From Trichomonas vaginalis G3 (Eukaryota; Parabasalia; Trichomonadida; Trichomonadidae), in assembly GCF_026262505.1 (NCBI RefSeq), contig NC_067206.1, forward strand, positions 27,667,896-27,731,895: a stretch of 64,000 nucleotides of DNA, written 5' to 3'. The translations under genes were made by a program, and so were the position numbers. Below the pieces are notes generated by a model. It saw nothing but the letters and a program-made list of their open reading frames with translations, did not search any database and was not told the DNA's origin. Positions 1 through 9,242 of this stretch are shown in pieces (position 1 is the first letter of the stretch; each line of letters begins with the position of its first letter).

Positions 1-496
1 TCATTTTATGAAATTCTCTTTCTTTTCATATTCATCATAGTTTAATCGCATTCTCTTTCTTTTCATATTCATCAAAGTTTAATAGCATTCTCTTTCTTTT
101 CATATTTATCATTGTTTAATTTAATTCTCTTTCTTTTCATATTTATCATCATTTTATGAAATTCTCTTTCTTTTCATATTTATTATTGTTTAATTTAATT
201 CTCTTTCTTTCCATATTCATCATCATTTTATGAAATTCTCTTTCTTTCCATATTTATCATCATTTTATTGCATTCTCTTTCTTTTCATATTTATCTTCAT
301 TTTATAAAATTCTTTAGATATCAATGAATGCCCTCTTAGTATTGCAATCAAAGCGAATTCAATAGAAATTGTCCAATTCCTAGTTGAGCATGGTGCAGAT
401 GTTAACATGCTTCTTATTCTTTTTCTTTTCATATTTATCATTGTTTTATGACATTCTCTTTCTTTTCATATTTATCATTATTTTATGAAATTCTTT
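1..496. repeat. 37-bp tandem repeat array (interrupted)
   Basis: About eight copies of a 37-bp AT-rich unit (core ATTCTCTTTCTTTTCATAT followed by a variable TTATCATCATTTTATGAA-like stretch) fill 1-313, and two more copies follow at about 413-493. Copies differ by point changes and small indels. Ankyrin-like coding debris sits between and after the two blocks. I see no gene in the repeat itself. Confidence 0.85.
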
Positions 497-590
497 CGAT
501 ATTAATGAATGCCCTCTTAATATTGCAATCAAAATTAAAGCAAAATATATTATCACTTTCTTAGTTGAACATGGGGCTACAACAAGACAT
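314..590 (+). pseudogene. Ankyrin-repeat gene fragments
   Basis: Two short stretches translate on the plus strand as the middle of ankyrin repeats. One, at about 314-411, reads DINECPLSIAIKANSIEIV and then FLVEHGADVNM. The other, at about 497-583, is a related copy beginning DINECPLNIAI with FLVEHGA. They are separated by the 37-bp tandem repeat and have no start or complete frame. They look like remnants of a Trichomonas-type ankyrin protein broken up by repeat expansion. Confidence 0.65.
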
Positions 591-1138
591 TCATGTAGAA
601 TTTCGTAAAGGCAAAGGTTCAAGAGCGGGTCGCCTTATTTTTTATTTATAATAATAAAGACTCATATTTCCAGACTATACTTGTAATCATTGAGAAACAT
701 ATTTCACATACTTTGTATGAAGATTGAATTAATTCAGAAAAACTTTCTCAAAATTTTTGAATCATCGACACAATAAATTGAATGACCGCTAAGTTTCATT
801 CAATTAAAAATAGTACCAAATAATGGGTTATGCAAGATATTGCAAAATATTTTTGATAACTTGTAAAAAAAGCGTAAACTTCAGAATACACAATAATATA
901 TTATTTGGATACTATATATAGTTACGAATATTATTGCCACTCAAAAAATCACAATTTCATTTTTTCTCGAAATCTAGCCTTGAAATGTATATTAATTTTA
1001 CTAAATATAAGCATTATATTATATGCTAATGGACTTTTTGCATTCGTTCCTATTAAACACGTATATATATATTCCTCCAAAGTTCTTTCAATCTATAACA
1101 ATATTATATTTATTCAAACAAAATATATAAATAAAATT
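591..1138. other. Intergenic, no gene seen
   Basis: AT-rich spacer between the ankyrin debris and the 3' end of the 698-aa gene. One 83-codon plus-strand ORF (905-1156) overlaps the end of that gene. It is rich in Ile, Tyr and Asn as expected for random AT-rich DNA, so I do not call it. Confidence 0.5.
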
Positions 1139-3235
1139 CTATGCCAAACCAAATAGAGAGGATAATTTTGATGACAATTCCTTATCTGCTTCCAAAATAG
1201 TTTTAATGATAATTGTTGAATCCTTTTCTTGTTGGATACTCTTAGTGAGTGCCTTTGAATCCCACGAAGCCCAGTTCTTTATGATTTTCATACAAATCAT
1301 TCTCCAACTGTCACTTTTATTTGCTAAATGAGCGACAATTTTGAAATTCTCTTGTGAAGCTTGTGAAGCAGAGAAAATCTGAGCGACACAGACTCTTCCT
1401 ATATTAGTGAAGTGAATGGCAGATTCCAATATCGCACTGAAAATGTAATTCTTGTGATTTACATCCATCGCCAAACTCGTAATTGCCCAAAATCCAGTTT
1501 GTGCAACTCTGTGCCATTCAGAAGAGGCTTTAAACAGTTGTACGGTCCTCTCTCCAGGCGGAGAAAAGAATGGAACAGCCATCATTCGTCCAATCTCTTC
1601 AATCGTGCAGTGATGACTCGAAATTTTTATGATTTCGGATAAATCACATTTTTGTTCGAGCAAATTCGCGATTCCTGGTATGACATCGACTATTTCTGGT
1701 ACGAAGGGTATCATTGTCGATATAATTCCTACAACAATTTTGGATTTTTCGTCAATCATCTGCTTCATTATTTCAATTATCTCATTAGTGTTGGAAGGAT
1801 TGAAAATAATGTAGTATCGTAACAGGTTCGGATATGCTATGGATAATTGGGTAATTATTCTGATGTCTGATGATAAAATAAGGTTTAAATTTTCATCATC
1901 ATTATTTGGAGGGAGGTTGAACTGGAGTTTACCAAGAAATGGCTCCAATTGGGTTACAAGTCCGGAAAGATCAAGCGAATGGCGGTTCCACTTCAGTTTG
2001 TTCTGAATAATACTTAATTCTTTTTTAACATCGATTTGAACGGCTTGTGCAGATGGTTCTGGTAGAACTAAGTTCTTAAACTTGAATTTCTTGTTGACAA
2101 GAAGCTGAGCTTGAGATAATCCCTCAGAAAATTTCGGATTATCTAATGTAATCGATTCTATGAAGTCTAGGAAGCTGCTTTGGTTCAGGTTTTTCGATGC
2201 TTTAAGTACTCGAAGCATTGAATGACAGATTACGTCATCCTGGTGGTTTCCTGCTTGAAATGTGAGAAATTCAAGAGATAATGAGATCATAATGCTCAAA
2301 ACTTCAATATTATTGTCTGACCTTTGAAGCATATTGAGAATAAATGCAGCTAATGCCTTAGAATCCTCAAAATTCGAAGAATTTAATGCCCATCTTATAC
2401 AATCGCACATAAATCCAGTTCTGAGGTCTTTCCCAAGTTCACTAAGCAATGTTGTTATATTTCCACCATTTGACAAAAGAATTCTTTCGCAATTTGATGA
2501 AATAAAACATTGTGTGACTCCTGGAGCAGCAGGAGCTAGTAAAACGTCTTCTGTAAAATGCTGCGGCATCGTGATGTTATTATCTGTAAGTAGATCTGAT
2601 ATTTTGAATCGTAAAAACTCTCTTGTCATTTGATCAGCAGAAGTACGAGGTAATATCTTTATAATGAACATCTTTGCACTTGCACTTTCTTCTAATGTCG
2701 ATTCCTTCTTGGAAATTCCTTTACTGATTGAGATATATTGAGAATCTTCAACAAATCTGAAACATTTGTATAAGAATAGCTGGATCATCTCTCGGCTTTG
2801 AGTTATATATTGGTTTAATTCGGGTATTTTATCTCTCAAAGAAGTAAAAAATGAAGGAGCTTCTTTGTAAAATCCAGAAATTTCTTTTAGAATTGACATA
2901 AAGAGACTCTTGAAGTTATTTTGGTTCTTCTTAGCTAGGTAATGTAGAAAATCGATCTGGTTTATATTAATAACTTCAGGATTGAGATCATTAAAAAGTT
3001 TATTATTGATATTAATAATAAAGCTTACAACACCATCAATATCAGGTGTATTATCATATGTATTATTTGATCCAATATCTGTTCTTAAAAGTATAAAAGT
3101 TGCTTTTTCTTCTGTGTTAAAGTTTTGAACTGTATACTTTTGTAGTTTTTCAGCAACACATCTTTTCAAATTCATTAAGGCCATTGCATCACCTAAATTC
3201 TTTGTGTTACTTCGAAAAGGCTCTCTAAGTTCCAT
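1139..3235 (-). CDS. Unrecognised 698-aa host protein
   Basis: A long intact minus-strand ORF (698 aa) starting MELREPFRSNTKNLGDAMAL. I do not recognise a family. The composition is rich in Leu, Ile, Ser, Asn and Lys, with many amphipathic helices and no membrane segment or signal peptide, so a helical solenoid or scaffold-like cytoplasmic protein is a guess only. It lies outside the Mavericks and has the normal look of a single-copy parabasalid gene. The upstream 400 bases are AT-rich and run towards the divergently oriented ankyrin gene at 3637. Confidence is high that it is a gene and low on function. Confidence 0.85.
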   Translation of the reverse strand: MELREPFRSNTKNLGDAMALMNLKRCVAEKLQKYTVQNFNTEEKATFILLRTDIGSNNTYDNTPDIDGVVSFIININNKLFNDLNPEVININQIDFLHYLAKKNQNNFKSLFMSILKEISGFYKEAPSFFTSLRDKIPELNQYITQSREMIQLFLYKCFRFVEDSQYISISKGISKKESTLEESASAKMFIIKILPRTSADQMTREFLRFKISDLLTDNNITMPQHFTEDVLLAPAAPGVTQCFISSNCERILLSNGGNITTLLSELGKDLRTGFMCDCIRWALNSSNFEDSKALAAFILNMLQRSDNNIEVLSIMISLSLEFLTFQAGNHQDDVICHSMLRVLKASKNLNQSSFLDFIESITLDNPKFSEGLSQAQLLVNKKFKFKNLVLPEPSAQAVQIDVKKELSIIQNKLKWNRHSLDLSGLVTQLEPFLGKLQFNLPPNNDDENLNLILSSDIRIITQLSIAYPNLLRYYIIFNPSNTNEIIEIMKQMIDEKSKIVVGIISTMIPFVPEIVDVIPGIANLLEQKCDLSEIIKISSHHCTIEEIGRMMAVPFFSPPGERTVQLFKASSEWHRVAQTGFWAITSLAMDVNHKNYIFSAILESAIHFTNIGRVCVAQIFSASQASQENFKIVAHLANKSDSWRMICMKIIKNWASWDSKALTKSIQQEKDSTIIIKTILEADKELSSKLSSLFGLA

Positions 3236-3636
3236 TTTAATTATTTATTGCCAACTCCAACTTTACAATTTATTTTACATGGCAAAATAATAAGAATTGG
3301 TATAATAAATTCTTTAATGAATTTCAAAGTTAAATACTTTCGCAAGCTCAATAATGAAAAATGATATGATGAAGTGAACCGGAACTCAAAAAAAAACTAT
3401 AGATTATTTAAAAAATGTGACGTAATAAAGGAAATATCTTATCTACTATTATTTTTATCATAAACTTAAATTGGGAATAAAAAAGCTGGTAAATTTTCAA
3501 ATTATTTCCACATTGCTGGAATTTTTGCATAATTGTTGCATGCTAAGATCAGTCATAATGTAAACCTCTCAATTTTATTGTCGTGGGAAGTATCTCAATT
3601 CCTTCATCCAGCCAATATGATATATTAATTTATATT

Positions 3637-4254
3637 ATGAACAAGAGTTTATCAAAGGGAAATCCTTTAAAACAATGTATAATGTGGGGCAACGACGCGC
3701 AGTTTATTGCTTTTCTTGCTAAATATTGGGATATCAATGCAAAGGATTCGGATGGCTATACACCCTTTTATCATGCCTGTTTCATCGGCAAAATTCCAGC
3801 TGCAAGAATTCTTATCAACATGGATATCAAAGAAAGCATAGAAACAAATGGACTTGGTTGCATATGCCGTCTATGTGATCCTGAAACAACGAGGATTGCA
3901 TTCGAGAAATATGGATCGATATTTAAAGAACAATTTTACTCGAAAGTTGACAATGGATATCCAATTAAATATTTAATCAGCGGAGATGATGAGGACAAAG
4001 TTATTGAAACTCTCTCAATTTTAATTCAAAATGGTTATGATCTAGATGCAACAGGACATGATGACTGCCCAACAGCGTGTGAAGCAGCATTATACATTCC
4101 ATTTCCAAGACTTGAAATTATGGAATTCCTCCTTGCCAACAATGTAAATATCGATACTCCATTCCATAAATCTAATTCTACTCCGCGTAAATATCTGAAA
4201 TATTCATACAATCCAAATATAACTGAATTAAGGAAGAAGTATAACATACAATAA
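3637..4254 (+). CDS. Short ankyrin-repeat protein
   Basis: The frame is open from a GTG at 3583, but the first ATG is at 3637, giving about 205 aa starting MNKSLSKGNPLKQCIMWG. At least one clear ankyrin repeat (DSDGYTPFYHACFIGKIPA, then ARILINMDI) and weaker repeats follow. One near the C-terminus reads DATGHDDCPTACEAAL with MEFLLANNVNIDTPF. Ankyrin repeats bind other proteins. Trichomonas has hundreds of such proteins, usually longer and with a DUF3447-type N-terminus, which is missing here. This may therefore be a truncated but still open member. Nearby ankyrin debris on both sides suggests local turnover of the family. Confidence 0.75.
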   Translation: MNKSLSKGNPLKQCIMWGNDAQFIAFLAKYWDINAKDSDGYTPFYHACFIGKIPAARILINMDIKESIETNGLGCICRLCDPETTRIAFEKYGSIFKEQFYSKVDNGYPIKYLISGDDEDKVIETLSILIQNGYDLDATGHDDCPTACEAALYIPFPRLEIMEFLLANNVNIDTPFHKSNSTPRKYLKYSYNPNITELRKKYNIQ

Positions 4255-4619
4255 TTTATAAAAATAAAATGTTTTTATTTGACATTTTTATTGACGAATA
4301 TTTCATTTTTATTATCACATAGGGGTATACAACAAAAAATAATATTCTTTCATTATATATATATATATATATTATAATTTTGATATTAGATCACGTCAAA
4401 TTATATACAAGTGTGATCTTGATAAATACTGCAGTTCTTTGGGAAATAATTAACATGTCAATTCTCATCTATTGTCTCATTTTTTCTGTATTTATGAAAA
4501 CATCAAACCGAAACATGAAATAGTCTGCTTCGCTTAGACAGATATCAGTTAATATCAGAAATATTCGCTTGCACACTTGAGTGCAGTTACTCCATTTTCA
4601 TCCTTATCATTTTTATTGA
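4255..4619. other. Intergenic, AT dinucleotide run
   Basis: No gene is seen. An (AT)n stretch lies at about 4354-4372. The phrase TTTTTATTGACGAATATTTC occurs at about 4285 and again at about 4610, a short direct repeat flanking the spacer. Confidence 0.5.
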
Positions 4620-5112
4620 CGAATATTTCATTTTATTAGACAGAGTTAAGATATAATTTACAATTTCAAGATGACCATGCTCCGATGCCTGAATGAGTGG
4701 AGTACATCCTTCTCTATCCTTTGTATATTTATAACCTCCAACAGAAATAAAATATTTAACAACTTCAAGTTGATTATTTCATGTTTTAAGGAAAATCTCC
4801 AAATATAATTACACTAACTTCTTGTTTCTTTCTCACAGCCAGCTCCAATGAGAGATTTGACAATTTTGAGATTTCTTTTTTCACTTCCTATACATGAAGA
4901 ACATTCCATTCATCATTCAATTTAGATGATTTAGGAGAGGTCTTCTTCCAATGTCCTATTCTGCATAGTTTTGAAATATTTTTTTTTATTTTTTATTTCT
5001 TTGAGATGAAAGTGAAACAAGGAAATTGTAGATATTTTCGAAATCACAAGATTTCTTTAATGTAATCACTGATATGATAGTCAATGTATTCATAATCCTG
5101 AATAAGATCCAT
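4620..5112 (-). pseudogene. Degenerate DUF3447/ankyrin protein gene
   Basis: Read on the minus strand, an ATG at 5112 starts MDLIQDYEYIDYHISDYIKE, which closely matches the N-terminus of the coiled-coil protein just downstream (FEYIAAHISDHIKEGNFF). This is the N-terminal segment typical of Trichomonas ankyrin proteins. The frame stops almost at once. Further along, at about 4630-4790, a good ankyrin repeat appears (GYKYTKDREGCTPLIQASE, then GHLEIVNYIL). The middle is not readable. This is a relic of a duplicated ankyrin gene. Confidence 0.7.
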
Positions 5113-5317
5113 ACTAATCGAAATTAGAATTCGTAACTTTACAAATTTTGCAACATTGTCATTATTTATTTCCTGCGTGAACTTTAATTTAACCGATAAA
5201 AAATAGAGACAATATTTACTATAAAAATGAGATAAATAATATAAAAACAGTGGCCATCGCAGAGTGTGATCATTACTACAGTTAATTATGATCTTTTTTG
5301 TAACATCAACTTAAGTA

Positions 5318-7042
5318 TCATGTATGTTCATTAAGGAAATTGAAGCCATTTGTTAGAATTTCTCTACGAGCATTGCTTTCTCCATCATTTTGATTGACAT
5401 TCCTTTCTCTGACTTGCAACTCTTTCTTTAATTTTTTGTTTTCTTCATTCAATTGTAAGAAAATTCCTTCCATGTTTTGAATACTATTCTGTAATGCTTT
5501 GTATTCTTCGTTACTTTTATTGAGTTTTCTATCTCTTTCTTGGAGATCTTTCTTCAATACATTGTTTTCTTCATTAATTTCATTGAATTTCCTTTGTTTG
5601 TCTTGGAGATCTTTCTTCAATATATTGTTTTCTTCATTAATTTCATTGAATTTCCTTTGCTTGTCTTGGAGATCTTTCTTCAATACATTGTTTTCTTCAT
5701 TAATTTCATTGAATTTCCTTTGTTTGTCTTGGAGATCTTTCTTCAATATATTGTTTTCTTCATTAATTTCATTGAATTTCCTTTGCTTGTCTTGGAGATC
5801 TTTCTTCAATATATTGTTTTCTTCATTAATTTCATTGAATTTCATCTGCTTGTCTTGGAGATCTTTCTTCAATACATTGTTTTCATCGTTAAATTCACTG
5901 ATTTTTCTATCTTTCTCTTGAAGAGAATTCTTTAATTTTTTGTTTTCTTCATTAATTTCATTGAATTTCATCTGCTTGTCTTGGAGATCTTTCTTCAATA
6001 CATTGTTTTCATCGTTAAATTCACTGATTTTTCTATCTTTCTCTTGAAGAGAATTCTTTAATTTTTTGTTTTCTTCATTAATTTCTAAGAAGAAAGTTTC
6101 CATGTTATGGAACTCTTTCTTTAATCCGTTGTTTTCTTCATTTATTTCAGTAAGTTGCTTTTCTTTCTCTTGGAGATTCTTCTTTAAAACATTGTTTTCT
6201 TCATTAATTTTCTTGATTTTCGTTTCGTTTTCTTGAAGTTCTTTCTTTAGTTTGTTGTTTTCGTCGTTAACTTGATTGATTTTCTTTTCTTTATCCCAGA
6301 GTTCCTTCTTTAATTTGAAATAGCCACTATTTTGACTTGCAATACTTTCGACATCTTGGAGTTCTTTCTTTAAATTGTTTTTTTCGTCGTTAATTTGACG
6401 AATTGTTCTTTCTCTTTCTTGCAGACTATTATTTAATGTGTTGATCTCTTCACTCATTTGACTGATTAATTTTTCTTTGTCATGGACATCTAATTTTAAT
6501 TTGATGTTTTCTTCATTAATTTGGAAACAAACTTCCTTTAATTTGTCAATACTTTCATTATTTTGAAAGGGTTTATGATTATCTCCACCACGAAGTTCTT
6601 TCTTTAGTTTTATGTAGTCTGCATTAACTTGTAAGAAAGCTTTTTCTGCGTGTTGGAGTTCTTCCTTTAATTGGTTATTTTCTTCTTTAATTTGTTCTGA
6701 ATTCTCAGATATTTCTTTTTCTGTATTATATAAAAAATCAATCATTTCATTGAATATTTCGATTTTCATGTACGTTTTAACTGTTTGAAGTACTAATATG
6801 ACATCTTGCAAGTTTTTAACATAAACAATAGCTTTTCGAGTGCAGTTATATAATTCATTTGCATTAATAGTAGGTTGTGACTGTTTAAGAAGAGATACGA
6901 AATCGTCTGATGTTATTTTTGAAGTTTTCATGATCTTTTTGATGTCTTCGACTTCGAACAAGTCAAAGAAGTTACCTTCTTTAATATGATCGCTGATATG
7001 TGCCGCTATATATTCAAAATCCAGACTAATAGCATTACTCAT
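5318..7042 (-). CDS. Long coiled-coil protein with DUF3447-like N-terminus
   Basis: The frame is open from 7114, but the ATG at 7042 (MSNAISLDFEYIAAHISDHI) aligns with the N-terminus of neighbouring ankyrin-family genes and is the preferred start, giving about 574 aa. Residues 1-110 form a helical domain (FFDLFEVEDIKKIMK), the N-terminal module of Trichomonas DUF3447/ankyrin proteins. From about residue 115 to the end it is continuous coiled coil rich in Glu, Lys, Asn and Leu, with units like NEENNVLKKDLQDKQRK. Proteins like this are often auto-annotated in Trichomonas as 'viral A-type inclusion protein', which has no functional meaning. No ankyrin repeats follow the N-terminal domain, so it looks like a fusion of that domain to a coiled-coil tail. 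Confidence 0.85.
   Translation of the reverse strand: MSNAISLDFEYIAAHISDHIKEGNFFDLFEVEDIKKIMKTSKITSDDFVSLLKQSQPTINANELYNCTRKAIVYVKNLQDVILVLQTVKTYMKIEIFNEMIDFLYNTEKEISENSEQIKEENNQLKEELQHAEKAFLQVNADYIKLKKELRGGDNHKPFQNNESIDKLKEVCFQINEENIKLKLDVHDKEKLISQMSEEINTLNNSLQERERTIRQINDEKNNLKKELQDVESIASQNSGYFKLKKELWDKEKKINQVNDENNKLKKELQENETKIKKINEENNVLKKNLQEKEKQLTEINEENNGLKKEFHNMETFFLEINEENKKLKNSLQEKDRKISEFNDENNVLKKDLQDKQMKFNEINEENKKLKNSLQEKDRKISEFNDENNVLKKDLQDKQMKFNEINEENNILKKDLQDKQRKFNEINEENNILKKDLQDKQRKFNEINEENNVLKKDLQDKQRKFNEINEENNILKKDLQDKQRKFNEINEENNVLKKDLQERDRKLNKSNEEYKALQNSIQNMEGIFLQLNEENKKLKKELQVRERNVNQNDGESNARREILTNGFNFLNEHT
5528..5935 (-). repeat. 63-bp in-frame tandem repeats
   Basis: Six to seven near-identical 63-bp units inside the coiled-coil gene, each coding 21 residues (FNEINEENNVLKKDLQDKQR plus K). 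The unit length keeps both the reading frame and the heptad phase (three heptads). Neighbouring units alternate NNVL and NNIL, which suggests recent unequal exchange of a two-unit block. Confidence 0.85.
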
Positions 7043-7445
7043 AAAATTGTGAAGTCGTATAATTTTGATAGAAAATCTGTTACATTTAAAAACGACAGGC
7101 TTAAAAATTAACAAAATGTAATGAAAATAGAATACAGTGACATTTTTATTGATAACAAAGAAAAAGCAAGAATAATACGAGTAAATTTAATTTTACAGAA
7201 AGGAAATCTTAGTTTCATGCGCCAGATTAACATAGGAAATAGATAATTCTTATCTGTGAAGATGTGGAAGCTGCGCGAAGCATTATTGGTTAATTTTAGG
7301 GAATATGAAAACACAATTTGAGCTGAATTCGATACCTGGAATAGAATTCTTTGTTGTATCTATGGTTTGAGTATGCTCTGCAGAAAATGATACACTGCTT
7401 TCCTTCTTATCTCTGCATTTTTACCATAAATTGATGAATTCGAAG
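7043..7445. other. Intergenic up to Maverick insertion site
   Basis: Upstream region of the coiled-coil gene, about 400 bases. It holds short ORFs of random character and no gene I can support. The 6-bp target duplication of the Maverick follows directly. Confidence 0.5.
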
Positions 7446-7451
7446 GGATTA
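7446..7451. other. Left target-site duplication GGATTA
   Basis: GGATTA directly before the element's A-run, and again at 46600-46605 directly after the T-run of the right end. Six base pairs is the duplication length expected for Maverick/Polinton integrases. Because the element ends in A/T runs, a 5-bp GGATT reading with one more A in the terminus is also possible. Confidence 0.8.
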
Positions 7452-7531
7452 AAAAAAAGGTAGTGGGGCTTCCAGGCGCGTTGCGCCCTCTAGCCCTGAA
7501 GATGTTTAGTATAAATGAAGTTTTTATTCGG
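7452..7531. repeat. Left terminal inverted repeat, element 1
   Basis: A7, GGTAGT, then a two-part hairpin: outer stem GGGCT (7466-7470) with AGCCC (7492-7496), symmetrical 4-nt internal loop, inner stem GGCGC (7475-7479) with GCGCC (7483-7487), triloop GTT. This is followed by TGAAGATGTTTAGTATAAAT and then GAAGTTTTTATTCGG. The whole 80 bp is found reversed at the right end. Confidence 0.9.
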
Positions 7532-7658
7532 AAAATTGTTAGTCTTCTGGGTCGAAAACATTATATAATGTGTCGCTTTTCACAAATTATATATGTTTTC
7601 ATGCTTTGTCACTTTTCTGTCACTTTTCGGGTAAAAACATTTTTATTATTATATATAA

Positions 7659-8486
7659 ATGAATTTTACAAAACCACCGTTACCGTTCTTTGGAAATAAG
7701 AGTAGATGTAAAGATATTATATTGAGAGAACTTAAGAAACTACCGAATGGTCTAACATTTGTAGATTTGTTCGGTGGAAGTTTCTATATATCCCATTTAT
7801 GTCATACCGTATTTCCTGACTCAAAGATTATATGCAATGACTTCGACAACTATATGGACCGTCTCAAACATATTCCAGACACAAACAATATATTGAAAGA
7901 GTTAAAAGAAAAGATACCTATAGGTAAGATGGAACGTATACCATTAGATAAGAAAAATATTGTGAGCGAGGTTTTGAAAAAAGCAGAATATATAGACTGG
8001 GATAGTATATCTGCTAGACTATTATATAGTGGTGCTATAAGAGTTCATGACATTGAAACACTTATGTCAAAAGTTTTATATCTTAACTATACAAATGTTT
8101 TCAAAGAGGACATAGAAAAATATATTGAGGGTATAGAGTTTGTGAGATGTCATTGGACAGAGTTGTATGAAAAATATAAAGACAAGGAAAATGTTTTCTT
8201 TATAGTGGACCCGCCTTTCTATAACACATGAGATTTTCAATACCAAGTAGACTGGACTTTGAGAGACTCTTTAGAAACTTTAGACGTTATACATAACCAT
8301 CCATGCTTTTACTTTACATCCGATAAAAGTGGTTTGGAAACCGTTATGAGATGGTTAGAGGACATACATGACTATGAGTTTATATATGACAAGATAGAAT
8401 ATGAGAGAGGTCCTATAAACTGGAGAAAGTGTCACAATAAAGAAATTTTATTAGTAAGTAAATGTGGTTTGAAATCGGATTGTTAG
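7659..8486 (+). pseudogene. D12-class adenine-N6 DNA methyltransferase, nonsense mutated
   Basis: Would encode about 275 aa of the Dam/D12 class (PF02086), which transfers methyl from S-adenosylmethionine to adenine N6 in DNA. Visible motifs are PFFGNKSRCKDII near the N-terminus, the AdoMet motif FVDLFGGSFYISHL at about residue 36, and the catalytic DPPFYNT at about residue 185. A TGA at 8229-8231 interrupts the frame directly after DPPFYNT. The element 2 copy has TGG here, so this is a point nonsense change. The frame then continues to 8486 with FYFTSDKSG and LLVSKCGLK. It is the first gene inside the element, preceded by an ATTTTTATTATTATATATAA leader. Such genes are usually phage or giant-virus derived, and host-DNA marking or self-protection is a guess. 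Confidence 0.88.
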
Positions 8487-8593
8487 TTTTAGGTTTTTTC
8501 CATTGTGTCATTTATTTATTTGACGTGGCAGAAAAGTACAGAGAATATGAAGATGAACCAATGCCTGCAAATGTTCAGTATATGTACTCGTAA
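8462..8593 (+). CDS. 43-aa single-span membrane peptide
   Basis: Short ORF overlapping the 3' end of the methyltransferase gene in another frame. It starts MWFEIGLLVLGFFHCVIYLF and ends in an acidic tail finishing QYMYS. One hydrophobic helix covers residues 3-20. The element 2 copy (53039-53170) has the same length with one Lys-to-Arg change and mostly synonymous differences, while the neighbouring genes carry frameshifts. That argues it is a real gene, probably a small virion or host-membrane protein. The function is unknown. Confidence 0.7.
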   Translation: MWFEIGLLVLGFFHCVIYLFDVAEKYREYEDEPMPANVQYMYS

Positions 8594-8616
8594 GAGATAT
8601 TTTTATCTAATATTAA

Positions 8617-8978
8617 ATGGACGCACAGAACTTAGCGAATGCACAGCAACCTGGACAACCAAACCCAGAGAATATTCCAAATGAAGTTAGAATACAAACT
8701 GCAATGGCAAACTATGGTCAAGTGCCAACAGATGTACAAATGCAAACTGCCATGTCAAATGACGCTGCGTTAGGTTTGCCACCATGGTATGCAAATATGA
8801 GATGGAAAGAGTTTTATACAAACCCTGAAGTGGGATATAAACAACTTTATGCAGATGATGCGAACACAGGAGTTGACCCAGAATAGTTTTCTACCAGAGG
8901 AGAAACAGAATGTATGAGCTCCAGTTAAAGAATGCTATGGAACTCAACAGGAAACGTAAGAGACTAGGCGGACATTAG
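8617..8978 (+). pseudogene. Small 120-aa virion-like protein, frameshifted
   Basis: Copy of the intact 120-aa gene at 53194. The first 89 codons (start MDAQNLANAQQPGQPNPENI) are nearly identical. A small indel near 8883 puts a TAG in frame where element 2 continues into a basic tail ending KRKRLGGH. The protein is Gln/Asn/Pro-rich at the N-terminus and basic at the C-terminus. It is preceded by the recurrent leader TATTTTTATCTAATATTAA. I do not recognise the family. The position among structural genes suggests a virion component. Confidence 0.75.
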
Positions 8979-8995
8979 ATTTTTACATATAGTAA

Positions 8996-9238
8996 ATGGG
9001 TTTCTTCAGTAGTATTGGAAACTTCTTCAGAAGAGTTGGAAGAGGTATATGGAATGGAATAAAATCTGTCGGAAGAGGAGTATGGAACGGTGCCAAAAAT
9101 ATTGGTAAAAGAGTAGGTCAGTTTGTTGGTATTATACCTAAAGACCCTGAACCAGAAGAACAAGCTCCTGTTATACAACAGCCTGAACCTGCACCACAGT
9201 CTAGTTGGCAACCAAATCCAACACCTCAACCGTATTAA
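8996..9238 (+). CDS. 80-aa basic amphipathic protein (core-peptide-like)
   Basis: MGFFSSIGNFFRRVGRGIWN begins a Gly-, Arg- and Trp-rich amphipathic stretch of about 45 residues, followed by an acidic/proline-rich tail ending NPTPQPY. It resembles in style (not proven homology) the small basic or membrane-active core proteins of adenovirus-like elements. The tail is identical in the element 2 copy at 53575, while the amphipathic part differs by a handful of conservative changes (SSIG to GRIG, RRVG to RNVG). The leader TTTTTACATATAGTAA precedes the ATG. Confidence 0.75.
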   Translation: MGFFSSIGNFFRRVGRGIWNGIKSVGRGVWNGAKNIGKRVGQFVGIIPKDPEPEEQAPVIQQPEPAPQSSWQPNPTPQPY

Positions 9239-9242
9239 AAAA

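Noticed and set aside
905..1156. 83-aa plus-strand ORF
   Set aside because: Random AT-rich composition and overlap with the end of a convincing gene.
5499..5935. Plus-strand ORFs of 130-140 codons
   Set aside because: Antisense frames of the 63-bp coiled-coil repeats; repeats keep all frames open.
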